DNA of 63,326 nt from an uncultured beta proteobacterium (GTDB lineage: Bacteria > Pseudomonadota > Gammaproteobacteria > Burkholderiales > SG8-41), in NCBI GenBank assembly GCA_903885665.1, contig CAISJL010000138.1, positions 1 to 63,326 on the forward strand, in the 5' to 3' direction. Below are positions 34,831 through 45,684 of this stretch, piece after piece. Both the position numbers and the translations under genes were made by a program. Below the pieces are notes generated by a model. The model made no database searches and was not told the origin of the DNA. It was given only the letters and a program-made list of their open reading frames with translations. Every line of letters begins with the position of its first letter. The first letter of the stretch is position 1.

Positions 34831-36039
34831 TTATAAGAGCGGATGGCGGTGACCACCGCCCAAGCGTTGCAGGTGCAGATGCGCCAATTGCAAACTGGCG
34901 CGGTATGCCGTTTGCGCCTCATCAGGGCGAGCTAACTTTTCGTGTAATTGAGCCAGCGCAAAATGCGCGGCATGGGTCGGTTTGACCCCAATACTGGCCT
35001 CAAAATAATTCTGTGCCTTGCCCCACAACTGTTGCTGCTCACACAAACGACCCAAGGTATAGAGCAGCGTTGCATTTTGCTGGTGGCTTTGTAACCAACG
35101 TTCGGCCCGCTCAATTGGGCCTAAGTCATCTACTGCCCCGCACTCGCCATACAAATGCACCAGACCATCGTCCCAGTGTTGCGCCAGGCTCTGTTCAATA
35201 ATGGCGCGCGCTTGCACAATCTGACCAAAACCTTGATAGGCAATAGCCGCTACGCCCGCAATCAAGCTGTCAGTGCGGTAGGCGGAGGGGATCTGCTTCC
35301 AAATTTTATTTAAGCGATCAGTCTCATGACTATCGCGCTCTAGCCATTGGCGCCATGCATGCCTACGCTCAGCCGCCGCCCGATCAGCCGCAAACACATG
35401 GCGTTTTTCTAAGGCGTCAATTAACGCTGGCACCAGATGCCAATCACCCAACTGCTGACGCGCTCGCAACTCTAAGCGCAGACCCGCCGTATGCTTTTGT
35501 GGCAATTGCGCTAATAATGCCACCGCGTCAGCCGCCCGGCGTTCTTCTAACCGCAGCTGCGCCTCGGTAATCAAGCGCGCAGCATCTGGCGCGTCAGCGA
35601 TCACAGACTCTGCCAAATACGCATCACGGCGCTCTGGGGCGCGCAACTCATGGGCAGCGCGCGCAGCAATCAAAGCACTTAAATCGGCGGGTGCGCCTAA
35701 GGCCCGAGCGCGCGTAATCGTAGTCTCCGTCAGCGCATAGCGGCCAGCAAAGTACTCTCGTAAGGCGGTAAAGAAAGTTGCTAAGGCTTGGGCATGTTGG
35801 CGCGCTTCGCGTTGTGCGGCTATTTGTTTGGGTAAACCCTTTAACAACACTGCCGCACGCAACAACCAGTAGAACACCGCTGTGAGCAACAACACTAAAA
35901 ATATGGCCATATTGAGCGAGAGCTCAACCCGATAACCAGGCACTACCACCAACACATAACCGGCATTGAGCTGCAGCACAAAGGTCAGAGCCACGGCCAA
36001 AGCGCATAAGGCTAGCGCGCCAATTAACCAGCGAATCAT
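34831..36039 (-). CDS. hemY: Haem biosynthesis-associated membrane protein HemY
   Basis: A 402-residue inner-membrane protein. Two hydrophobic segments lie at the N-terminus (about residues 3-22 and 40-60), followed by a long helical tetratricopeptide-like region to the C-terminus (for example LYTLGRLCEQQQLWGKAQNYFEAS near the end, a recognisable TPR unit; quoted in part as NYFEASIGVKPTHA). It is the last gene of hemC-hemD-hemX-hemY. Its exact role is unknown; it is not the protoporphyrinogen oxidase also called HemY. ATG 36039 has GGAA upstream and starts directly with the first membrane helix; the longer frame to 36123 would run through a tandem repeat. Confidence 0.9.
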   Translation of the reverse strand: MIRWLIGALALCALAVALTFVLQLNAGYVLVVVPGYRVELSLNMAIFLVLLLTAVFYWLLRAAVLLKGLPKQIAAQREARQHAQALATFFTALREYFAGRYALTETTITRARALGAPADLSALIAARAAHELRAPERRDAYLAESVIADAPDAARLITEAQLRLEERRAADAVALLAQLPQKHTAGLRLELRARQQLGDWHLVPALIDALEKRHVFAADRAAAERRHAWRQWLERDSHETDRLNKIWKQIPSAYRTDSLIAGVAAIAYQGFGQIVQARAIIEQSLAQHWDDGLVHLYGECGAVDDLGPIERAERWLQSHQQNATLLYTLGRLCEQQQLWGKAQNYFEASIGVKPTHAAHFALAQLHEKLARPDEAQTAYRASLQLAHLHLQRLGGGHRHPLL

Positions 36040-36070
36040 GATGCGTTCCGCACCAAGGTGCACTGCACGA

Positions 36071-36100
36071 TATAGGCACTTACCATATAGGCACTTGCCA
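36071..36100. repeat. 15-bp tandem duplication between hemX and hemY
   Basis: tataggcacttacca (36071-36085) is directly followed by tataggcacttgcca (36086-36100), one base different. It fills most of the gap between the hemX stop (36104) and the preferred hemY start (36039). Confidence 0.85.
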
Positions 36101-36103
36101 ATC

Positions 36104-37174
36104 TCATCGGCTTGGCGCCGCAACCACAGGCGTGTGACGTAACTGGCGCAAGGCCTCTAAGGTATGGGCGAGATCTGGCACCTCTACTTGCACCCCTACA
36201 CCTTGCAGGCGGGTGAGCGTGACTCGGGTTTCTGCCACGCTACGATGCGCAATCTCAAAGTGCGCACCCAACATGTCTTGGACGGCTTGCAAATCTTGCC
36301 GATAACTCTTGGCATCACGACTGAGTAATGCAACGCGCGCGCTTAACAACCTTAGTTTAATGTTTTCGCGCAGAAAAAATACCTGGTCTGGCGCTAGCAA
36401 CTCGATCTCGCGCTCGCCGGTGCGTTGCACTCTGACTAACTGTCGCAGCTCTTGCCAAAAATCTTGTGCTAAACGACTCCACCAAGAATCATTCACCACC
36501 ACTGTGGCAACGGGTTCAGGGCGTGTGCGCGCGTCCATCGCCAGCGGCAAGCTGTTCACTGCTGCCAGAAGGTCATCAATGCTCGCACTCAAGCCGTGCA
36601 CATCAAATTGTGGCAACGCGCGTAGCCGATCAATATCTCTAACCACCTCACGTCGCAAATTGGCATAGCGCGGATGGCTCAAGGTTTGCAGGCGCGATTG
36701 AGCGTTCTCTAAGCCGAGCAATGCCGCACGCACATTGGCGGCAATTTGCAATTGCTGACTAGCTAATAAAATAGATTGCTCGATGTCTGTGAGCGCCGAG
36801 TCCTCACGATTGCGGGTTAGCTCTACATATAAGTTTTGCAAGGTGGTTTGTTGCGCCTGTGACTCCACCCACTTCGCCTCCAGCGCGGCCAACTTAGCTT
36901 CGGTCGCATGTAGAGCAGTCTCGGTCTGTTGCGCGCTGGCCGCGGCTTCCTCTTGTTGCGTATTCAAAGTCTCGACTTCGCTTTGTAATTCACTGCCCAC
37001 ATCGGCTGCCACATACCACTGCCAAGCCGTGACGCCTACAGCACTGATCATTAACACAAAGGCCACGATAGTCAGTGGCGAAGAGCGCATGCTGGCCACG
37101 CGGCGCGCTGCATGGGCGTGCGCACTTTGCGGCGTTGTCGATGACTGGCTATGATCGTTGGGTTCGGTAGTCAT
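36104..37174 (-). CDS. hemX: HemX, uroporphyrinogen-III C-methyltransferase-like membrane protein
   Basis: A 356-residue protein with a polar N-terminus, one membrane segment (about 32-52), then a coiled coil (about 55-125, rich in Gln, Glu, Ala) and a helical C-terminal domain with RDIDRLRALPQFD and NIKLRLLSARVALLSRD. HemX is often annotated as uroporphyrinogen-III C-methyltransferase, but it lacks the tetrapyrrole methylase fold and its role is unknown; it may organise haem enzymes at the membrane. It follows hemD by 39 bp. Confidence 0.9.
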   Translation of the reverse strand: MTTEPNDHSQSSTTPQSAHAHAARRVASMRSSPLTIVAFVLMISAVGVTAWQWYVAADVGSELQSEVETLNTQQEEAAASAQQTETALHATEAKLAALEAKWVESQAQQTTLQNLYVELTRNREDSALTDIEQSILLASQQLQIAANVRAALLGLENAQSRLQTLSHPRYANLRREVVRDIDRLRALPQFDVHGLSASIDDLLAAVNSLPLAMDARTRPEPVATVVVNDSWWSRLAQDFWQELRQLVRVQRTGEREIELLAPDQVFFLRENIKLRLLSARVALLSRDAKSYRQDLQAVQDMLGAHFEIAHRSVAETRVTLTRLQGVGVQVEVPDLAHTLEALRQLRHTPVVAAPSR

Positions 37175-37213
37175 AGCCTAAGAATACCATGTGAAACCCG
37201 CAATGAGGACATA

Positions 37214-37987
37214 CTAAAGGCTATGCGCTGGAAAAATCTCGGTGAGCGCCGCGATTAATCCTGCATCGCCAGCGGCGGTGAGCCTAACACGACCACAACC
37301 CAAGGCTTGTGCAGTCTGAGCAATCCGCGGATGCGGCACCAAAATCAGGGACTGCCGCAGCGCATCGGCCGCTGGTCCGTCAAGTAGCTTGAGTAAGTTT
37401 TGCAAGCCCTCACTACTGGTGACACTCAAGGCATCGACTGCGCCTGCCGCCAAAGCCTGACGTAACGGCACACTATCCGCTTGAGGTTGGGCCCGACGAT
37501 AGCAAGCCACTTGTTCGACCGCCGCGCCACGAGCCTCCAAGGTCTGCGCCAACAACTCACGGCCACCAAGCCCACGAAAAATCGTTACCCGCCGCCCCGT
37601 TAAATATTGCAATTGCGGCAGCGCCAATAGCCGTTCGCTATCGAATACTTGGCTAGGCACCACATCGGTGGCAATACCGAGGCTTTGCAAGGTCTGGGCG
37701 CTACCCGCGCCCAAAGCAACCACTTGAATGTTAGTGGGCCACGGTCCCTGCGCAAGCACTGCAGGAACTGTCTGCAACACCGCGTTTGGGCTAATAAACA
37801 CTGCAAAATCAGATCGTTGCAAGCGCTCTGCGATCGTAGGCCACGGCACATCGGGCAGGCTTTCAATCTCCATTGCTGAGAACACCAACGGGGCCGCTCC
37901 CAAGGTGGCGAGTCGTGCTGCGAGCGGATTGGCTTGGGCCTGCGGTCGCGTGATCACCACGCGAATGCCAGCACGAACTGCACTCAT
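37214..37987 (-). CDS. hemD: Uroporphyrinogen-III synthase
   Basis: Closes and isomerises hydroxymethylbilane to uroporphyrinogen III. The 257 residues show the weakly conserved HemD pattern: [17 protein letters not shown] at the N-terminus, [22 protein letters not shown], and in the second lobe [16 protein letters not shown] and [12 protein letters not shown]. The start overlaps the hemC stop (ATGA at 37987-37984), so hemC and hemD are translationally coupled. Confidence 0.94.
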   Translation of the reverse strand: MSAVRAGIRVVITRPQAQANPLAARLATLGAAPLVFSAMEIESLPDVPWPTIAERLQRSDFAVFISPNAVLQTVPAVLAQGPWPTNIQVVALGAGSAQTLQSLGIATDVVPSQVFDSERLLALPQLQYLTGRRVTIFRGLGGRELLAQTLEARGAAVEQVACYRRAQPQADSVPLRQALAAGAVDALSVTSSEGLQNLLKLLDGPAADALRQSLILVPHPRIAQTAQALGCGRVRLTAAGDAGLIAALTEIFPAHSL

Positions 37988-38931
37988 GTGGTGGCGTCGA
38001 GGGCTGCGAGCAATTCAGCCGCACCTTGGGCACGCAACTCAGCGGCCACTGCTGCACCCAACGCTTCAGGATCGTCGCTAGCACCAAAGCACTCGGCTCG
38101 CATCATCACCCGACCATCGGGTGCGCCGACCAAACCCCTGAGTCGTAAACGCTCGCCCACCAATTCAGCAAAACCGGCCAGCGGCACGCTGCAATTGCCA
38201 GCTAAGGCGCGCGACAACGCGCGCTCGGCCAACACACACTGGGTGGTGATCGGATCAACAAATGGGCCAAATAACTCCACCACATCTGCACGTTCAGCTC
38301 TGCACTCAATCCCCAGAGCGCCTTGACCGACTGCCGGCAAGCTCTGCTCGATCGTGAGGTACGCACTGATCCGCGCCGTGAGCCCCAAACGCTGCAAACC
38401 AGCCGCCGCCAAAATGATAGCTTGATACTCGCCCGCATCCAATTTACGCAAACGGGTCTGTACATTGCCGCGCAAGGGTACGATTTGTAAATGTGGATAA
38501 TGTGCCCGCAATTGAGACTCGCGGCGCAGACTCGAGGTGCCTACCCGCGCACCGGGCGGTAGTTGTGCCAAATCGCTTACGGCACCGACCAAGGCATCAC
38601 GCGGGTCGGCGCGCGCTAACACCGCTGCTAACATAAATCCAGGCGGCATGTGCATCGGTACATCTTTCATCGAATGCACTGCGACATCTGCACGTCCATC
38701 AGCGAGCGCCTCTTCTAACTCTTTTACAAACAAACCCTTGCCGCCAATTTTGGCCAAGGTCGTCTCTAAGCGTTGGTCTCCAGTGGTGGTCATCCCCAGA
38801 ATACTGACTTCAAGTTGCGGATAGCGTTGCTGTAACTGCGCCTGCACATGATGCGCCTGCCATAGCGCCAGCGCAGACTCACGGGTGGCAATCACGATTC
38901 GCTGCGGAGTGGCTGCGGGTTGTTGTGTCAT
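37984..38931 (-). CDS. hemC: Porphobilinogen deaminase (hydroxymethylbilane synthase)
   Basis: Polymerises four porphobilinogens into hydroxymethylbilane. The 315 residues begin with [15 protein letters not shown], then [23 protein letters not shown] (quoted in part as AVHSMKDVP, with the catalytic Asp) and [11 protein letters not shown]. The dipyrromethane-cofactor Cys is residue 247 in [13 protein letters not shown]. It heads the hemC-hemD-hemX-hemY operon, downstream of the algZ-algR pair. Confidence 0.97.
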   Translation of the reverse strand: MTQQPAATPQRIVIATRESALALWQAHHVQAQLQQRYPQLEVSILGMTTTGDQRLETTLAKIGGKGLFVKELEEALADGRADVAVHSMKDVPMHMPPGFMLAAVLARADPRDALVGAVSDLAQLPPGARVGTSSLRRESQLRAHYPHLQIVPLRGNVQTRLRKLDAGEYQAIILAAAGLQRLGLTARISAYLTIEQSLPAVGQGALGIECRAERADVVELFGPFVDPITTQCVLAERALSRALAGNCSVPLAGFAELVGERLRLRGLVGAPDGRVMMRAECFGASDDPEALGAAVAAELRAQGAAELLAALDATT

Positions 38932-38985
38932 ATTGCGGGTATCTTCTTGATTTTATTAATTATTTAATTTGGCATGTGAAATCAA

Positions 38986-38994
38986 ATTGTAGCA
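38986..38994 (-). promoter_or_regulatory. Extended -10 promoter of the hemC operon
   Basis: TGCTACAAT on the minus strand (38994-38986) is an extended -10 element (TGn plus TACAAT) 55 bp before the hemC ATG. A recognisable -35 box is missing, as is common for extended -10 promoters. Confidence 0.4.
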
Positions 38995-39014
38995 CGGGCC
39001 AACCCACGAGACAC

Positions 39015-39806
39015 CTAGAGTCGCTTAAAGCTGCGAATCACATGGTGCTGACGTCGACTCACGCTGACTCGCTCAGTAATGCCCTCTAACACCGCCTGCC
39101 AAGCGCTATCCCCCTCGGCGCCGGCCCGTTCAAACCCCCGAATAGCGGCTCGCGCAATCAGACAATTGCGATGCACCCGCACAAAGCGTTCACCAAATTC
39201 ACGCTCCAGCTGAACCAAAGACTCGTCTAGTAAATACTCGCGCTGATGCGTGCGCACAGTGACGTATTTGAGCTCGGCACGTAAATATACAATATCGCTG
39301 ATTGGTATTAAGATCACGTTGCCGCGCTCAAGTACGCTCAGAAAACTACGGCAGTTGACTTGCATCGCCCGCAGCAAATCGACTCGGAGCGCGCGCGCGT
39401 GGGCAACCCGCGCCAAGGCGTCTTTAAGGCGCGTTGCGTTAATCGGTTTAAGTAAATAATCCAAAGCATTCACTTCAAATGCCTGCACCGCGTAGTGCGT
39501 ATAGGCGGTGGTAAAAATCACCGCTGGCGGCTTGGGTAGGCGCTGTAAATGTTGTGCAGTCTCCACCCCATCCATCACTGGCATGCGCACATCTAAGAGC
39601 ACCACATCCACTACATTACTCTGGGCCATGACGATCGCCTCCCGACCATGCGCGGCCTCACCCACCACCACTACCGGCAAGCTCTCGCTCAAGTCGAACA
39701 ATAAATCACGCAACCGACTACGCGCCGGCTGCTCGTCATCGACAATTAATACGCGCAACGGCGCAGGAGTAGCAGACTCCTGATCTTCAACAGTTTTGGT
39801 TTGCAT
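39015..39806 (-). CDS. algR: LytTR-family response regulator (AlgR-like)
   Basis: A two-domain regulator of 263 residues. The receiver domain (about 18-135) has the acidic pocket VDDE, the phosphoacceptor Asp at residue 72 in VLLDVRMPVMDG, and the switch Thr and Lys in TTAY and LLKPI. The C-terminal LytTR DNA-binding domain (about 160-260) includes DIVYLRAELKYVTVRT and FVRVHRNCLI. The gene order argH, algZ, algR, hemC matches Pseudomonas and many betaproteobacteria. The start overlaps the algZ stop by one base (TAATG). Target genes are unknown. Confidence 0.92.
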   Translation of the reverse strand: MQTKTVEDQESATPAPLRVLIVDDEQPARSRLRDLLFDLSESLPVVVVGEAAHGREAIVMAQSNVVDVVLLDVRMPVMDGVETAQHLQRLPKPPAVIFTTAYTHYAVQAFEVNALDYLLKPINATRLKDALARVAHARALRVDLLRAMQVNCRSFLSVLERGNVILIPISDIVYLRAELKYVTVRTHQREYLLDESLVQLEREFGERFVRVHRNCLIARAAIRGFERAGAEGDSAWQAVLEGITERVSVSRRQHHVIRSFKRL

Positions 39807-40822
39807 TATTGTTTACCCCGCACATAAGGCATACTCATCCGCACCTCATAGGTGTTCTCGCCGACCCGCGTCACCATCTCTGCTTGCCGCTCAAAATGCA
39901 AAAATAATCGCTCACGAATATTCGCAACCGCCATTTTATTACCCCCATGATGAGAGCCCTCTGATTGGTAGGGATTTCGCAATATCATATGCAGGCGATC
40001 CCGTACTGAATAAATATCAATCACAACTACGCCCGGATGCTCAGCCGGTTCGATCCCGTGATAAACCGCATTCTCTAACAGCGGCTGCAAGGCGAGCGGC
40101 GGGATCAGTGCATCGGCGGGCATTTGTTGGATTCGCCACTCAATCTGCAAGCGCTCTCCCAGACGCAATTGCTCCAAATCTAAGTATTGTCGACACAGCT
40201 CGATTTCTTTGGCGATGGGCACCAAATCTAAATTATCTGCCATTAACTGCCGAAATAAGGATGCCATATCCTCTAGCGCCACTTCTGCACGTTGTGGCGA
40301 TTTACGAATCAAAGACAATACGGCAGTAATGCTATTGAATAAAAAATGCGGGCGAATCCGCGCTTGCAAAGCCTGTAGTCGTGCTTCAGCCACTGCCGGC
40401 GAACGAGCATGCGCGAGTAAATGAAAATAAAATAATAATAGGGCTGTAACCAGCAATACCACGGCCACCATGCGCGGCATACTCTCGGAGGCCAGCCCCC
40501 AATAGCGCTGGGCAACGAGATGGAGTGCGATGGCCCAGAACAACTCAATCAATAACACAGCTACGACCGCAGTGCTGTAGTGCAATGTTTGCAAGACTCG
40601 ATTGCCGCCTGCCAAAACAATCATACTCATGACAAGAAACGGCCCCACCAGTTGCGCTGCCCGCATCATATCCTGACCCCAGTGCTGCCAATTAGCGCTG
40701 TATGCGAATACCATAAATGCCATTAAGCCATGCACCGCGAGTAATATGCGCCATTGCGTAGCCCATTGACAAAAATTGGGCATCGCACCAATCGGGCTAA
40801 TTTGATTTATACTGTAGCGCAT
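39806..40822 (-). CDS. algZ: Sensor histidine kinase, LytS/YehU (AlgZ/FimS) type
   Basis: A 338-residue membrane sensor. Four predicted hydrophobic segments fill about residues 25-135. The His_kinase (LytS-type) domain has the phosphoacceptor His at about 159 in RIRPHFLFNSI, a conserved LEQLRLGERLQIEW, and the N-box LQPLLENAVYHGIEP. The G-box is less distinct (GNKMAVANIRERL), typical of this subfamily. It is coupled to algR by a one-base overlap and is divergent from argH. The signal is unknown. Confidence 0.92.
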   Translation of the reverse strand: MRYSINQISPIGAMPNFCQWATQWRILLAVHGLMAFMVFAYSANWQHWGQDMMRAAQLVGPFLVMSMIVLAGGNRVLQTLHYSTAVVAVLLIELFWAIALHLVAQRYWGLASESMPRMVAVVLLVTALLLFYFHLLAHARSPAVAEARLQALQARIRPHFLFNSITAVLSLIRKSPQRAEVALEDMASLFRQLMADNLDLVPIAKEIELCRQYLDLEQLRLGERLQIEWRIQQMPADALIPPLALQPLLENAVYHGIEPAEHPGVVVIDIYSVRDRLHMILRNPYQSEGSHHGGNKMAVANIRERLFLHFERQAEMVTRVGENTYEVRMSMPYVRGKQ

Positions 40823-41008
40823 AATCTTGGCATTGTAGCAAATTGATCTACGTCACTCTCTGCCGTCTATCTGTTGTCATGCCCCACTAACCCGATCGAA
40901 TATTCAAACAAATTTCTTCATGTGGCTGTGTATTTTGAATCTTAACCCGGCTGACAACACTGCCAAATTAAATACCACATTTGAAACTGCAATAAATTCT
41001 GAAATATA

Positions 41009-41068
41009 AATACCGCAATAAATACCGTATTAAATACTGCAATAAACACTAATACTAATACTGATACT
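41009..41068. repeat. 12-bp degenerate tandem repeat, 5 copies, directly before argH
   Basis: Units aataccgcaata (41009-41020), aataccgtatta (41021-41032), aatactgcaata (41033-41044), aacactaatact (41045-41056) and aatactgatact (41057-41068) run to 5 bp before the argH ATG. Weaker related sequence continues upstream to about 40970. No Shine-Dalgarno sequence is present in the array. Confidence 0.8.
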
Positions 41069-41073
41069 CACTC

Positions 41074-42495
<1,422 letters not shown>

Positions 42496-42696
42496 ACCCC
42501 GGTCCTCCCCCTACGGGCACAGCTTCAGGCTACACGGCCGCGCAGGTATTTTTAAAAAATTCAATAAAATCAAGTGGTTAAATATATTCATTGAGGCATG
42601 CGCGGTGCTTCGGGTCTGGTGATTTGCAGCAAGCGACCCAAGCGCTACAATCGAGCCTGGATTAACCCTAGCGCGCCCGCTAGATTCGGAGCCGAA

Positions 42697-45678
42697 TTGA
42701 ACGCCCCCCTACATACCGCAACACCCGCCCCACAGCAGCCCGTATCACCAACTCAAGACCTACTCCCAGACACGCTCAGCACCTTAGTGCAACAGTTACA
42801 GCGCCGCATTCGCGGTGAAGTGCGCTTTGATACTGCTAGCCGCGCCGCCTACGCTTGCGACGCCTCAAACTACAGACAAGTACCGATTGGAGTGGTGTTA
42901 CCCAAGAACATTGATGACATCGTCAACACCTTAGATATTTGCCGCGCCCTCGACATACCGATTCTGCCGCGCGGTGGTGGCACTTCACAAAATGGCCAGT
43001 GCGTGAATGTTGCAGTGGTGATTGACACCTCTAAGTATCTCAACAAAGTGTTACATATCGACCCCATCAAGCACAGTGCACGGGTCGAGCCTGGTGTAGT
43101 TTGCGATACCTTGCGCGATGCCGCCGAAGTGCACGCCCTCACCTTTGGGCCTGACCCTGCCACCCACAGCCGCTGCACTTTGGGCGGCATGATCGGCAAT
43201 AACTCCTGTGGCGCACATTCGGTGATGGCTGGCAAAACAGTCGATAACATCGAGACCCTAGACATTATTACTTACGACGGCTTGCGCTTGACGGTAGGGC
43301 CAACCAGCGAAGATGAACTAGTACGGATTATTCGGGCTGGCGGACGGCGTGGTGAACTTTATAGCCGGCTCCGTGACCTGCGTGATAAATATGCAGACCT
43401 GATCCGCACCCGCTACCCCACTATCAAACGCCGCGTCTCGGGTTATAACTTAGATCAATTGCTTCCTGAGAATGGCTTTAATGTGGCGCGCGCCTTGGTC
43501 GGCACCGAAGGCACTTGTGTGATGACCCTAGGTGCACAAACCCGCTTAGTGCATAGCCCCCAAGCACGCGTCTTGCTCGTACTCGGTTTTCCAGACATTT
43601 ACGCTGCCGGTGATGCAGTGCCCGACATCCTGCCGTTTAAACCAATCGCTACCGAAGGCCTGGACGAGCGTACTATCGGCGGTCTGCGTAGCCGCGGCCT
43701 GCGCCTAGATGACATTTCGCGTCTGCCCGCAGGGAACGCTTGGATCATGATTGAGTTTGGCGCTGAGACTATCATCGCTGCGACCGCCCAAGCCCAAGCC
43801 TTAGTCGATCACTACGCCGCCAAACCCACAACAGCACAAACTATTATCCCCAGTCATTGGCTGATGACCGACCCGACCTTATGCGAGCGCATCTGGACCA
43901 TCCGTGAAACAGCGGCCTCTGCCGGCGCCTTGAGCATAGACCCAAACACTGTAGACCCCATCGTCGGCTGGGAGGATGCCGCAGTTGACCCCCTACGCCT
44001 AGGCGATTACTTGCGTGAATTTCAAGCGCTGGTGGATCGTCACGGCTACCAAACCTCACTCTATGGCCACTTTGGTGATGGCTGCATACACGCCCGCATC
44101 ACCTTTGATACCCGTAGTGAGGCTGGCATCAAAATCTGGCGCAGCTTTCTGCGTGCTGCTGCAGAACTCGTGGTGAAATACGGCGGCTCCTTATCAGGCG
44201 AACATGGTGATGGCCAGGCCAAAGCCGAATTTCTACCGATTATGTATGGCCCAGAGCTCATGCAAGCCTTCCGCGAATTCAAAGCGATTTGGGATCCTAC
44301 GAATCGCATGAATCCGGGCAAAGTCATCGACCCCTATCGGGTCGATGAAAATCTCAAATATGGCCCGAATTATCAACCCTGGCAGCCCCTCACCCAGTTT
44401 GCGTTTGCCAGCCAAGAAGGCCATGGCTTTAACCGCGCCATTGAACGCTGCGTCGGCATGGGTAAATGTCGCTCACAAAGCGGTGGGGTGATGTGTCCGA
44501 GCTATCGCGCCACTGGTGAAGAGCAACACTCCACCCGCGGTCGTGCCCGCCTCTTAGGCGAGATGCTGCGCGGTGAATTAGTGACTGACGGCTGGCGGAG
44601 TACCGAGGTGCGCGATACCTTGAGTTTATGTTTGGGCTGCAAAGGGTGTCGCAGCGACTGCCCCACTCATACCGATATTGCCAGTTACAAAGCCGAGTTT
44701 CTGCATCATCATTACCGCGGCCACCTGCGCCCGGTCGCCGCGTATGTCATGGGTCTGATTTCGCGTTGGGCACGGCTAGCGGCCTTCGCTCCGCGCGTGG
44801 TCAATTTTTTGGGTCAGGCGCCGGTCTTCTCCAGTCTGCTCAAATTTGCCACCGGCATTGCCCAAGCGCGCCAGCTACCGCAATTTGCCCGCCGCACCTT
44901 CAGAGAATGGTTTAATCGACGCAAGCCCACGAACATCACCTCCAGCCGCGGGCGGGTCCTGCTGTGGGCAGATACTTTTAACAACCACTTCCAACCCGGC
45001 ACCGCAGCGGCTGCCGTTGAAGTGCTAGAGGCCTTAGGCTATCAAGTTGTGCTCCCCCAAGCCCACTTATGCTGCGGCCGCCCACTCTACGACTTTGGCA
45101 TGCTAGACACCGCGCGCGCACAACTGCGCGAAATTCTAGATGCTCTAGCCTCTGAGATTCGCGCCGGCGTGCCTGTGGTTGGACTAGAACCAGCGTGCCT
45201 ATCCGTGTTCCGTGATGAACTGCTCAACCTCTTCCCCAACGACCCGCTAGCTCGCCAACTCAGTCGGCAGGTGCATTTATTTAGCGACTTTATGATGGCA
45301 ATACCCGACTGGGAAGCCCCACAATTAGGTGGTACTGCGCTAGTGCACGGTCACTGCCACCAAAAATCGATTTTTGGTATGGCCAACGAAATGGCACTCC
45401 TGAAGCGACTCGGCATTACCGCCCACACCGTCGAGAGTGGTTGCTGTGGCATGGCCGGAGCCTTTGGCTTCCAAGAAAAACACTACGCGCTATCACTCAA
45501 ATTGGCTGAATCTGCCTTACTGCCCGCAGTACGTGCCGCTAGCGAACACACCATGATTGTAGCCAGCGGCTATAGTTGTCGCGAACAAATCAGCCAGCTC
45601 AGTGAGCGTAGCGCCCTACACATCACCGAAATCGTCGCGCTCGCTCTGCAACGCCAACACATAACGACCCAGCCCTAA
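42697..45678 (+). CDS. FAD- and Fe-S-binding D-2-hydroxyacid dehydrogenase (GlcD/DLD plus GlpC-like fusion)
   Basis: A large fusion protein, 993 residues from TTG 42697, which has GGAG at 5-nt spacing; an in-frame ATG at 42598 with poor ribosome site would add 33 residues. The FAD-binding PCMH domain has PRGGGTSQNGQ (near residue 91) and GGMIGNNSCGAHS (near 165); the FAD-oxidase C-terminal domain includes GHFGDGCIHARI and SGEHGDGQAK. A ferredoxin-like module follows with two cysteine clusters (near 584 and 644; CLGCKGCRSDCP), and a GlpC-like CCG domain has two cysteine-rich repeats (near 791 and 914; CCGRPLYDFG and ESGCCGMAGAFG). This architecture oxidises D-2-hydroxyacids such as D-lactate or D-2-hydroxyglutarate and passes electrons to the respiratory chain. 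The substrate is not determinable here. Confidence 0.9.
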   Translation: MNAPLHTATPAPQQPVSPTQDLLPDTLSTLVQQLQRRIRGEVRFDTASRAAYACDASNYRQVPIGVVLPKNIDDIVNTLDICRALDIPILPRGGGTSQNGQCVNVAVVIDTSKYLNKVLHIDPIKHSARVEPGVVCDTLRDAAEVHALTFGPDPATHSRCTLGGMIGNNSCGAHSVMAGKTVDNIETLDIITYDGLRLTVGPTSEDELVRIIRAGGRRGELYSRLRDLRDKYADLIRTRYPTIKRRVSGYNLDQLLPENGFNVARALVGTEGTCVMTLGAQTRLVHSPQARVLLVLGFPDIYAAGDAVPDILPFKPIATEGLDERTIGGLRSRGLRLDDISRLPAGNAWIMIEFGAETIIAATAQAQALVDHYAAKPTTAQTIIPSHWLMTDPTLCERIWTIRETAASAGALSIDPNTVDPIVGWEDAAVDPLRLGDYLREFQALVDRHGYQTSLYGHFGDGCIHARITFDTRSEAGIKIWRSFLRAAAELVVKYGGSLSGEHGDGQAKAEFLPIMYGPELMQAFREFKAIWDPTNRMNPGKVIDPYRVDENLKYGPNYQPWQPLTQFAFASQEGHGFNRAIERCVGMGKCRSQSGGVMCPSYRATGEEQHSTRGRARLLGEMLRGELVTDGWRSTEVRDTLSLCLGCKGCRSDCPTHTDIASYKAEFLHHHYRGHLRPVAAYVMGLISRWARLAAFAPRVVNFLGQAPVFSSLLKFATGIAQARQLPQFARRTFREWFNRRKPTNITSSRGRVLLWADTFNNHFQPGTAAAAVEVLEALGYQVVLPQAHLCCGRPLYDFGMLDTARAQLREILDALASEIRAGVPVVGLEPACLSVFRDELLNLFPNDPLARQLSRQVHLFSDFMMAIPDWEAPQLGGTALVHGHCHQKSIFGMANEMALLKRLGITAHTVESGCCGMAGAFGFQEKHYALSLKLAESALLPAVRAASEHTMIVASGYSCREQISQLSERSALHITEIVALALQRQHITTQP

Positions 45679-45684
45679 ACATCC

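Noticed and set aside
34831-36123. hemY as protoporphyrinogen oxidase
   Set aside because: No FAD-binding motif is present; the protein has membrane helices and tetratricopeptide-like helices, the HemY of hemCDXY operons.
41009-41068. CRISPR-like array
   Set aside because: Units are 12 bp, contiguous without spacers and degenerate, and no cas genes are present.
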